DNA from: CBDCYS01 sp965224215
GTDB taxonomy: Bacteria; Acidobacteriota; Terriglobia; Bryobacterales; UBA6623
Direction: 5' to 3'
DNA length: 64,000 bases
Assembly (NCBI GenBank): GCA_965224215.1
Contig: CBDCYS010000028.1
Span: 166,589-230,588 of the forward strand
Within the stretch, counting starts at the first letter, position 1. Each line of letters opens with the position of its first letter. The translations under genes were made by a program, and so were the position numbers. Positions 26,799 through 34,663 of this stretch are shown here, one piece after another. Below the pieces are notes generated by a model. That model made no database searches. It saw nothing but the letters and a program-made list of their open reading frames with translations, and was not told the origin of the DNA.

Positions 26799-27463
26799 CT
26801 AGGGGCCGACTGGGATCTTGATGATCTTTTTCTGAATTGCGTACTGAACCAGTTGCGCCTTGTTGTGAATGTCGAGCTTGCGCATCAGGTTGAACTTATG
26901 CGCTTCGACAGTCTTGACACTCAGGTTCAGGTGCGTCGCGATCTCTTTGACGGACTGGCCCTCGGCGAGGAACTTCAAGATTTCTTTCTCGCGCGGGGTC
27001 AGTGTCGCAAAGCGCGGCTGACGATGCGTGGTCTTGATTCGCGACCGGAAGTCATCGACTAGTTGCGACAGCATTTTGGGACTGAGGTAGCTCCCTCCGC
27101 GATAGACGTCGCGAATGGCCGCCAGAAGTTGCGGAGCCGGACTGTCCTTGAGGACGTATCCGCTGCCGCCAACCTCCATGCACTCGACCAAATAATCTTC
27201 ATCGTCGTACATGGTCAGGAAAAGAATCTTCGTCTCGGGACGAATCTTCTTGATCTGGCGCGTCGCTTCGAAGCTGGAAAGCCCCGGCATCCCGATATCC
27301 ATCAGGACGACATCAGGCCGTAGCGGTCCAACACTTTCGACCGCTTCGGTGCCGTTTGCCGCTTCGCCCACCACTTCGATATCAGTTTCGGTAGCCAGCA
27401 GGGTATGAATCCCTGACGGAACAGAGTGTGATCATCGGTCAACAAGACTCTTATTTTCGACAT
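26799..27463 (-). pseudogene. NarL/LuxR-type response regulator, frameshifted
   Basis: From ATG 27463 the receiver starts MSKIRVLLTDDHTLFRQG; one base is then missing (near 27415) and the rest, IHTLLATETDIEVVGEAANG, is in the next frame. The phospho-acceptor Asp is in PDVVLMDIGMPG, the Lys in YVLKDSPAPQ. The C-terminal LuxR helix-turn-helix is LTPREKEILKFLAEGQSVKE through LSVKTVEAHKFNLMRKL. It lies 91 bases downstream of the kinase gene on the same strand, so they form one two-component operon, both now broken. Confidence 0.88.
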
Positions 27464-27554
27464 AGATTAACCTCGTTTCGTTGCTTCTGTCGGTACTTCA
27501 ATCCTCTGCGTTTTTGCCCACTTGATTACGTATTCATACTCAACCGGCCGAGAC

Positions 27555-27912
27555 CTAAACCGGAATAGCTATCTCAACTCGTGTCCCCTTGCCCGGCGAA
27601 GATTGGATTTCGATTTTGCCGCCCAGCAGGGCCACCCGCTCCCTCATTCCCGAGAGACCGAATGACTCGTGTTTGTGGGTGGCTTGCTCGACATCAAACC
27701 CAATACCATCATCGTGCATCTTCATCTTGACAAAGCCGTTGCTGCGGCTCAGATTCAAAGTTACGTTCTCCGCACAGGAGTGCTTGATGACATTCGTGAA
27801 GCACTCTTGCACCAAGCGGTAAAGCATAATCTGGGATCCCCTCGGCAGGTTGTCCACTCGTGTCATTCGCAGCCTTATCTTGCCGCTGAACCCTCGGCCG
27901 AAGTTCGTGACA
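27555..27912 (-). pseudogene. Sensor histidine kinase, C-terminal fragment (ATPase domain)
   Basis: This piece holds the HATPase_c domain: N-box in YRLVQECFTNVIKHS, G1 in HDDGIGFDVE, G2 in FGLSGMRERVALLGG, ending KGTRVEIAIPV. It is cut at its 5' side by the miniature element 27913-28442, which duplicated TGACA. Across the insertion the codons join as SIRQCVTNFGRGF. Confidence 0.9.
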
Positions 27913-28442
27913 CCTGAATTATGCACAGATTCACTTTGCGAGTGTGGCTGCGTTCGTAGCGGGTTGGCGGTCGTCGTGAGGTGGTAGCTCGGCAACTGGT
28001 CTTTTGGCTTCTCCGTGTCCGGTTTCCCTTCCCGCCCAGAATCCGCGTCGTCAAAACCTCGCTCGGAAGTGACGTGTTTCCAGTGCGTTACGGCTAGTGC
28101 ATAAAATTTTATGCATAGCGCATAGCCAGGCTCTCAGATCAGCGCCCTCCCGACCACCGGCAGCAAGCCGCCGTAGGGAGTCGGCTTCCTGCCGCGGAAG
28201 TGGTAAGGCGTCGAAGCCCCGATTTTATTGGGCCGCGAGGCCGTCACGGCTGGGCCTTGTTGGACGGGCCTTTGGGAGCTATGCTGTTTTCGTCTGGTAA
28301 CCATGTGGGTGACTTCCTTGGGGTTGGCTGGCGAAGCTGGAATCTTTGCCAGCCGACCTTTTTACCCCATGTTTTAGGGGGTCCCCAATGGTCCCTTGCG
28401 GCTCAGCCCTCCTCAGGTCCACGCCGCAGTGCATAATTCAGG
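27913..28442 (-). mobile_element. Miniature IS1380 derivative A (530 bp) inside the kinase gene
   Basis: It has the IS1380 terminal repeats CCTGAATTATGCAC / GTGCATAATTCAGG and an exact 5-bp duplication TGACA (27908-27912 and 28443-28447). On its minus strand it keeps the first about 52 transposase codons, diverged from the present full copies (MVTRRKQHSSQRPVQQGP), and then jumps to the 3' end. A perfect 18-bp palindrome TGCATAAAATTTTATGCA occurs inside. It depends on a full copy for movement. Confidence 0.9.
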
Positions 28443-29101
28443 TGACACACTGCCGGATGCTGGCCGGTAACCCGAGTTGCTCGAGAACGTTCGGACTCAG
28501 ATCGGAAATCAGCCGCCGCATTTCGCGGATGGTCTGCTCGGTCAGCCGCCGCGTGTCATCGAGCTTGGGGTTAAGATGTTTGGCGGATGCCGGCAAATCG
28601 CTCTGCACCATCTCGATGTAAAGCCGTATGACGAGCATCGACTGACCTACTTCGTCATGAAGCTCTCGGCTGATCCTGCGGCGCTCTTCTTCCTCCACGG
28701 TCAGCATATGCTCGCCGAGGCGGCGGATTTGCTCTTCGCGGTCATGTAGTTCTTCGATGAGTTGCGCTTTCTCGATCGCATGCGCGCAACGCTCGGAGAT
28801 GGCTTCGAGCAATTTCAACTCGCGCGGCAGGCAGTGATACTCTTGCGAGAAGCCTAAGTGCAAGACTCCCGTGTCCTTGCCTGCAACGCTGAGGGGTACG
28901 CCCCAAACGCTGCGAAATGCCTTGCGAATCGCGGGTTTGGTGATTAGAGGCTCTTCGGCGGCGTCCACCACGATAATCGGTTTTCCGCTTTTCGCGATCT
29001 TGCCCGCCAAGCCCCGGCTGGATGTCGTCTCGAAACAGGCGGCCAAATCAGCGTCCATGCCCTCCCAGGCTTTGGCCTGGAGCTTGCGCGATGCGGTGTC
29101 A
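28443..29101 (-). pseudogene. Sensor histidine kinase, middle fragment (GAF and HisKA_3)
   Basis: This piece encodes the rest of a GAF domain (GLAGKIAKSGKPIIVVDAAE, VWGVPLSVAGKDTGVLHLGF), a coiled linker (KAQLIEELHDREEQIRRL), and the HisKA_3 dimerisation helix with the phospho-accepting His in RRRISRELHDEVGQSMLVIR, then LISDLSPNVLEQLGLPASIR. It is bounded by IS1380 copy 3 on one side and the miniature element A on the other. Confidence 0.9.
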
Positions 29102-30901
29102 CCTGAATTATGCACTGCCGGTGCACCTGGTGAGGGCTGAGCCGTCAGGAACCATTTGGGGACCCCCGAAAACATGGGGTAAAAAGGTAGGCTGGCAAAG
29201 ATTTCAGCTTCGCCAGTCAACCCCAAGGAGGTCACCCAAATGGTTACCAAACGAAAACAGCATAGCTCCCGAAGGCCCGTCAAACAAGGCCCCGGCGCGA
29301 GGGCCCCGCGGCCCAATAAAATCGGGGCTGCCACGCCCTATCACTTCCGTGGCAAGAATCTGACTCCCTACGGCGGCTTGCTGCCCGTCGCCACCCTGCT
29401 CGAAAAACTCGGCTTCCAAGCGCTGCTGGAAGAAACCCTCACGACCAAACGGATCACCCGAGCCATGAGCCCCTACCAGTTCGTGCTGGCCCTCGTGCTC
29501 GGCCTCTATGTCGGCTTTGCGCGGCTCAACCAACTCCGCTTCATCGCTCGCGACCCCATCCTGACCGGCATCTTGCAAGTGACGCGTCTGCCGCCGCAGT
29601 CCACGCTGTGGCGCTTTCTGGCCTCGCTGCACCTCAACGTGGCGAAGCAGATCCTTTCCATTCAGCGCCAGCTGCGGGAACGAGTCTGGGCCGCGGCCCA
29701 CGTGAAGTTGGAGACGGTGACGCTGGACACCGACACCACCGTGCATACCCTCTACGGCCGCCAGATGGGCGGGCGCAAGAGCTACAACCCCAAGAACAAG
29801 GGCAAGCGCAGCTACCAGCCGATACTGACCTTCCTGGCCGAGACGCGCGAATACCTGATGGGCGGGTTGCGCAACGGCGACCGGCCCACGGGCCGACAGA
29901 TCGCCGCCCACCTCGAGAGCGCTTTCCGGACTTTGCCGGGCGGCGTGAAGAAAATCCTGGCGCGGGCCGATTCCGGCTTTTATTGCTGGGAGGCGGTGGA
30001 GGCCTATGAAAAGGCGGCTTGTCAGTTCGTCATCGTGGCGCGCAAAACGCGGCGCCTGGTCGAGCGCTTGCAGCAAGCAGAATGGAAACCCTCCCCCCGC
30101 TCCGACGCGGACGCGGAATGCGAATTCCTCTACCAACCGCAAGGCTGGGCGCGGGCCTGCCGTTTCCTGGCGCTGCGTTACGAAAACGAGCCCAAGGCCG
30201 GCGCGGCCGAGCAATACCAGTTGTTCGCCACCAGCGCTTACACCTACCGCGTGTTTGTCACCAATCTGGCCGAGCCGATCGCGGCGGTGGTGTGGTTTTA
30301 CAATCAGCGCGCCGGAGCCGAGAACCTGATCAAGGAGGCCAACAACGACGCCGGGCTGGCGGCCCATCCCTCGCGCCGCTTTGACATGAACCGCAATCAC
30401 TTTCAGTTGGCCATGCTGGCCTACAATCTCAACTGCTGGCTGCTGCTGTTCAACCGCGAAGCCCAGGCCAGCGTGGAGACGCTGCGGCACACCACACTGG
30501 CGACGGCGCGGCTGCGTTTTCTGTTCGTGGCGGCCAAGATCTGGCGGCACGCCGGCAGAACGGGTGTCAGCTACAGCGATCATTATCAGGAAAAGGGCCT
30601 GTTTGAACGGCTGATGCGACGGCTGCGGGCGATGGGGCCGCCGGGATCGAGCTTGGCGCCGGTGGTGGAGGGTGCGCTGAGCTGAGGGGCACTCCATGCA
30701 TAAAATTTCATGCACTCGCCGCAACGTACTGGGAACACGCCGCTTGCCAGCCCGCTTTTTGCCCTGCCGGGATCAGGAGGCGGCTCAAACGGGGAGGGAA
30801 ACAGCAGAAAAGACGACTTGCGAAATCACTGAGTTGACCGAGTGCCGCTATCGCCACAACTCCATCGACGATGGCTACGCCGAATCTGTGCATAATTCAG
30901 G
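29102..30901 (+). mobile_element. IS1380-family element, copy 3 (complete, 1800 bp) inside the kinase gene
   Basis: Terminal 14-bp repeats at 29102-29115 and 30888-30901 are flanked by exact TGTCA duplications (29097-29101 and 30902-30906). Directly after the second TGTCA the miniature element B begins, so two related elements sit side by side at one target. Confidence 0.95.
29240..30685 (+). CDS. IS1380-family transposase (intact)
   Basis: 481 aa, same sequence as the transposase at 23471-24916 at the protein level, with all DDE positions present (DTDTTV, ARADSGFY, AENLIKE). Only silent or few base differences separate the two copies, for example one C/A change near 30496. It is transcribed against the direction of the kinase gene it disrupts. 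Confidence 0.95.
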   Translation: MVTKRKQHSSRRPVKQGPGARAPRPNKIGAATPYHFRGKNLTPYGGLLPVATLLEKLGFQALLEETLTTKRITRAMSPYQFVLALVLGLYVGFARLNQLRFIARDPILTGILQVTRLPPQSTLWRFLASLHLNVAKQILSIQRQLRERVWAAAHVKLETVTLDTDTTVHTLYGRQMGGRKSYNPKNKGKRSYQPILTFLAETREYLMGGLRNGDRPTGRQIAAHLESAFRTLPGGVKKILARADSGFYCWEAVEAYEKAACQFVIVARKTRRLVERLQQAEWKPSPRSDADAECEFLYQPQGWARACRFLALRYENEPKAGAAEQYQLFATSAYTYRVFVTNLAEPIAAVVWFYNQRAGAENLIKEANNDAGLAAHPSRRFDMNRNHFQLAMLAYNLNCWLLLFNREAQASVETLRHTTLATARLRFLFVAAKIWRHAGRTGVSYSDHYQEKGLFERLMRRLRAMGPPGSSLAPVVEGALS

Positions 30902-30906
30902 TGTCA

Positions 30907-31415
30907 CCTGAATTATGCACAGATTCACTTTGCGAGTGTGGCTGCGTTCGTAGCGGGTTGGCAGTCGTCGTGAGGTGGTAGCTCGGCAACTGGCCTTTTG
31001 GCTTCTCCGTGTCCGGTTTCCCTTCCCGCCCAGAATCCGCGTCGTTAAAACCTCGCTCGGAAGTGACGTGTTTCCAGTGCGTTACGGCTAGTGCATAGCC
31101 AGGCTCTCAGATCAGCGCCCTCCCGACCACCGGCAGCAAGCCGCCGTAGGGAGTCGGCTTCCTGCCGGGGAAGTTGTAAGGCGTCGAAGCCCCGATTTTA
31201 TTGGGCCGCGAGGCCGTCACGGCTGGGCCTTGTTGGACGGGCCTTTGGGAGCTATGCTGTTTTCGTCTGGTAACCATGTGGGTGACCTCCTTGGGGTTGG
31301 CTGGCGAAGCTGGGATCTTTGCCAGCCTACCTTTTTACCCCATGTTTTCGGGGGTCCCCAATGGTCCCTTGCGGCTCAGCCCTCCTCAGGTCCACGCCGC
31401 AGTGCATAATTCAGG
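30907..31415 (-). mobile_element. Miniature IS1380 derivative B (509 bp), tandem with copy 3
   Basis: It has the same ends as derivatives A and C, and is flanked by TGTCA on both sides (30902-30906 and 31416-31420). It lacks about 20 bases present in A (one arm of the 18-bp palindrome region near 31092). The orientation is minus, opposite to copy 3. Confidence 0.9.
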
Positions 31416-32046
31416 TGTCACACAGTAAAATCACACCGCCTTGCGCTTTGAAAGTCCGGATCAGCGTTTCAAGTACGCTGTGCAGCAGGTCCGGCACGTT
31501 GTTGGACTCAAGCTGGTCTTGCAACACTTCGTAAAAGGCTCGGGCCTCGAGATCACGAACCTGATAGTAGGCGTTGTTGAGTGTGAGCTTGACGCAAAAG
31601 TAAAGATGGTCGAGCGCGGAGATGTAGCTTGTGAAGTCTTTCGGGAAGATTTTCTTGAGGTCCGGCAGCAGCGCGTCTTCATACTCTCTCAGCGAAGCAA
31701 GCACGTGATTGGGCGGCACATCCAGTTTGGCCAGGCGGCGTCCGTGATACTCTACCTGCTCGAGGAACTCACTCATCCGTCCCGCGGCGAGGACCTCCGA
31801 CCAGTTGCCGGGATTGATCGCCGCCAGGGCCCTTAGATGAGATCCGTTGACCGCTTCTCCGAAGATCGATGGCAACCTGCGCTGCCATCGTTTCTCTATC
31901 GTCGAAACCGCCGGGGCGAGTTCCCGCGCCAGCCGTCCGATATACGACTTAACCTTCGCACTTAAGACTACGACGTCCTGAGATAGGAGCGGCGTCCGTT
32001 CCAGGTCACGCATGGTGTCAAAGCGAGTATACACGCCTGAGGTCAA
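31416..32046 (-). pseudogene. Sensor histidine kinase, N-terminal fragment (helical sensor domain)
   Basis: This piece gives about 208 residues: an all-helical sensor-like domain (LSAKVKSYIGRLARELAPAV, FLEQVEYHGRRLAKLDVPPN, FTSYISALDHLYFCVKLTLN) of the kind seen in globin-like or RsbR-like N-termini, then a linker (ARAFYEVLQDQLESNNVPDL) and the start of the GAF domain (GGVILLCDTASRKLQA across the insertion). Joining 31421-32046, 28448-29101 and 27555-27912 gives 1638 bases, an uninterrupted 545-residue frame, so removal of the three insertions with one duplication each fully restores the gene. The start could be ATG 32046 or 32013. Confidence 0.88.
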
Positions 32047-32419
32047 AACACCAAGTATTTGCCTTAAGATTCAGGCATTTACCTTAGTTTTGACCCCTCC
32101 ATCTATAGTATCGGCATTACCCTGAAAGGCCTTAAGCCGCTTTTTTCTCTTAGGCCCAGATTTGCAGCGGGAGGTACGACTCTTGTCAGGCGGATTGACA
32201 GGTTTTTTTGCCGCTGCTAGCATGATCCGGTAAGCTCTACTTTAGAGCCCTGCCGATGCACGGCTAGTCAAGGTTGGCCGACGACGTCAGGTATCTGGCT
32301 GCCCGGCGTAGGTGAGAATCGGCGCGGGTGAGAGCAGGGCGACGAATTGGGCTCAGGGGCAAGATGCTCCCCGTCGAGGCCGCTGCCGTGGTAAATGATG
32401 TGGAGGCGCGTGAACTAAC
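32047..32419. other. Intergenic region between the kinase gene and the TPR gene
   Basis: About 370 bases without a gene. The first part is AT-rich with short repeats of TTAAG and CATTTACCTTA, and could hold the promoter of the minus-strand kinase operon. A conserved site could not be named with confidence. Confidence 0.4.
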
Positions 32420-33121
32420 GTGGCAAAGATTTCAAGAAAGCAACTCAAGAAGGACCGCTTCGTCGAAGAGGTGGGGCAGTCCGTCGTCTACGTCTCGTCG
32501 CATCGCAAACAGTTACTGATTGGGGGCGCAGTCGCGCTGGCACTGATCATTGCCATCGTCTCCTACGCCGGCTATCGGCGCACCCGCGCCGCCGAGGCCA
32601 AGATGGAGTTCCAGAAGGCCGTTGAGATGTACCACGGCAAGGTGAATACCGAGGAGCAACCCGGCGGCGTGACGTTTCCGACCACGATCGCCCGTGTTCG
32701 CGACACCACCCAACAGCTAGAGAAAGTGACGAAGGAATACGCCGGCCGTGAAGAAGCAGTCGCGGCGGACTACTATTTAGCCTTGCTGGAAATCGAGCAG
32801 GAAAAGATGGACGAAGCCAAGGCGCGGCTGGAAGGGCTTGTCGACGGGAACGGTGAGTACGCGGCGCTGGGAAGACTAGCGCTGGCCGACATGCACGCCC
32901 GCCGCGAGGAAGATGAGCCTGCGCGACGCCATTACCAGCACCTCATCGATAACCCCACGCGCATCGTTCCCAAGACGCGAGCGCAGTTGGCTCTGGCCCG
33001 TTACCTTTCAGCGACAGACAAAGAAGACGAAGCCAAAACCATCCTCGAAGAGATGATGAAGCAACCCGGCGACGCAGGTATATCCGCTGGCGCGACTCTT
33101 ACGGAGTTGGACGGCTCCTAG
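32420..33121 (+). CDS. Membrane-anchored TPR-like protein (YfgM/TPR_21 type)
   Basis: 233 aa from a GTG at 32420. A cytoplasmic basic N-terminus (MAKISRKQLKKDRF) precedes one membrane helix (LLIGGAVALALIIAIVSYAG, residues about 34-53), then an extracytoplasmic helical part with TPR-like repeats (AADYYLALLEIEQEKMDEAK, GRLALADMHARREEDEPAR, RAQLALARYLSATDKEDEAK). YfgM-type proteins assist the Sec translocon with periplasmic chaperones; the match is by architecture. It is followed by dgt after about 45 bases. Confidence 0.82.
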   Translation: MAKISRKQLKKDRFVEEVGQSVVYVSSHRKQLLIGGAVALALIIAIVSYAGYRRTRAAEAKMEFQKAVEMYHGKVNTEEQPGGVTFPTTIARVRDTTQQLEKVTKEYAGREEAVAADYYLALLEIEQEKMDEAKARLEGLVDGNGEYAALGRLALADMHARREEDEPARRHYQHLIDNPTRIVPKTRAQLALARYLSATDKEDEAKTILEEMMKQPGDAGISAGATLTELDGS

Positions 33122-33135
33122 CGGCCCGAGCTAGT

Positions 33136-33194
33136 CCGCATTTCTGATCGGCTGACGGACCTCTCATGCGCTCTGCTTCGCCACCCGATGAGAA
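33136..33194. repeat. Dispersed palindromic repeat, short form
   Basis: It matches the two ends of the repeat at 23031-23212 (CCGCATTTCT, GGCTGACGG, CCACCCGATGAGA), with the central 110 bases missing. Its right end overlaps the predicted start of dgt. Confidence 0.65.
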
Positions 33195-34329
33195 CCGTAG
33201 GCTACCCCATCTTCGTTTCGCCGCCGATCAAACTCGCGGCCGGCGTTATAGCGAGCCGCCGCATCCCTACCGAAACGTTTTCCAGAGAGACCGCGACCGC
33301 GTTATTCACGCGCGCGCTTTTCGCCGCCTCGAGCACAAGACGCAGGTTTTCACCTCACCGCATTCCGACCATTTTCGCAATCGCTTAACGCACACGATCG
33401 AAGTTTCCCAGATCGCCCGTACCGTCGCCGCAACTCTCGCACTCAACGAGGACTTGGTCGAAGCCCTCGCTCTCAGCCACGATATCGGCCATCCGCCCTT
33501 CGGCCATTCCGGCGAAGAAGTACTCCACCAGCAGATGCGGCAGTTCGGCGCCGGCTTTGACCACAACTTGCACGCTCTGAGGATTGTCGAAAACCTGGAG
33601 CAGCGATATGCGGCATTTCCGGGTCTCAACCTCAGCTTCGAAGTGAGGGAAGGAATCATCAAGCATTCCAGAGACTACGCTCTGGCGTCCTTTCCGGAGT
33701 TGGAAGAGTACCTTCTGGAACAGCGGCCCTTGCTGGAAGCTCAGCTCATCGACGTCGCCGATGAGATCACTTACAATTGCGCTGACCTGGACGACGCAGT
33801 CGACGCCGGGCTGATCGACGCGGACTCGGCGCGGAAACAAGTACCGTTATTCGATCGCGCGATGCGCGACGCCGAGACGAGCTATCCCGCGGCATCCGAG
33901 CGCCAAGTTTTCAACGAGGCTTTGCGCCGGACGCTCGACCGTCTGGTGACCGGGCTGATCGAGGGAACCCGGGCGGCGGCCCTGGCAGCCGATGTCCAGG
34001 ACGCGGCAGAAGTTCGAGAATGCCCCGAGAGACTTGCCGTGATGAGCCCGGAAGCAGCCGATGCATCGAAGCAGCTCAAGGAGTTGCTGGCCCGCCAGGT
34101 CTATCACTCCCCGGAGCTCAACCAGCACCGCCGCCAGACCGACCAAAAGGTGGTCGACCTCTTCCAGTTCTACATCGGAAGTCCCGAGCATTTGCCGGTT
34201 TCGTTTCAGACCCAGGCTGCTCAGAACAGGGCCGGGGTCGAACTGCTGCATCGGGTCGTCTGCGACTACATTGCGGGTATGACCGACAAGTATCTGCTCC
34301 ACCAGCACGAAAAGCTGTTGTCAGCTTAG
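33166..34329 (+). CDS. dgt: dGTP triphosphohydrolase (HD domain)
   Basis: 387 aa. The enzyme hydrolyses dNTPs to nucleoside and triphosphate, controlling dNTP pools. The HD motif is complete: His in NRLTHTIEVSQIAR, HD in ALALSHDIGHPPFGHSGEE, and the later Asp in IDVADEITYNCADLDDAVD. The FRRLEHKTQVF and DHFRNRLTH segments are typical of the dGTPase-like subfamily. The predicted ATG lies in a dispersed repeat, so the first about 8 residues (MRSASPPD) come from repeat DNA; an alternative start inside (for example near residue 20) cannot be excluded. Confidence 0.92.
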   Translation: MRSASPPDENRRLPHLRFAADQTRGRRYSEPPHPYRNVFQRDRDRVIHARAFRRLEHKTQVFTSPHSDHFRNRLTHTIEVSQIARTVAATLALNEDLVEALALSHDIGHPPFGHSGEEVLHQQMRQFGAGFDHNLHALRIVENLEQRYAAFPGLNLSFEVREGIIKHSRDYALASFPELEEYLLEQRPLLEAQLIDVADEITYNCADLDDAVDAGLIDADSARKQVPLFDRAMRDAETSYPAASERQVFNEALRRTLDRLVTGLIEGTRAAALAADVQDAAEVRECPERLAVMSPEAADASKQLKELLARQVYHSPELNQHRRQTDQKVVDLFQFYIGSPEHLPVSFQTQAAQNRAGVELLHRVVCDYIAGMTDKYLLHQHEKLLSA

Positions 34330-34567
34330 CGACCGATTTTGGCTCTTCGCCGATGGCGAGCGACCGCACCAGCGATCCGCCGCCGCAACGAAGTTCTTTG
34401 CAAGCGACGAAGCACCGCCGTAGGGACCGGCAATCCCGCCGGTCCATCGCCGCGAAGCAGCGGAGCTTGCGCCAGCGGTCAACAGGGGCCAAGAGCCTTC
34501 GTCCAGCACTGGACCGATCTCTCAAATCATGCAATTATCTGCGTAAAGTAAGCTGTAGAAAGGCTCT

Positions 34568-34663
34568 ATGATTGATTTCCGCGAAGTCCGCCCAGTTGGC
34601 GAGTTCCAACGTGAGTTAAAGGAATGCGTAGGAAAGCTCAAGGAGAAGAAGACCACCCTATGA
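34568..34663 (+). CDS. Small ORF (31 aa) coupled to the permease gene
   Basis: An ATG at 34568 opens 31 codons (MIDFREVRPVGEFQRELKEC, then a Lys-rich end) whose TGA overlaps the permease ATG as ATGA. The sequence is a plausible short helix, but nothing identifies it; it may be a leader peptide or a gene remnant. Confidence 0.3.
   Translation: MIDFREVRPVGEFQRELKECVGKLKEKKTTL

Noticed and set aside
23471..30685. Long minus-strand frames of 500 or more codons opposite the IS1380 transposases
   Set aside because: They are shadows of the GC-rich transposase gene; their translations are Gly/Gln/Arg-rich, differ only where the transposase DNA differs and lack any domain.
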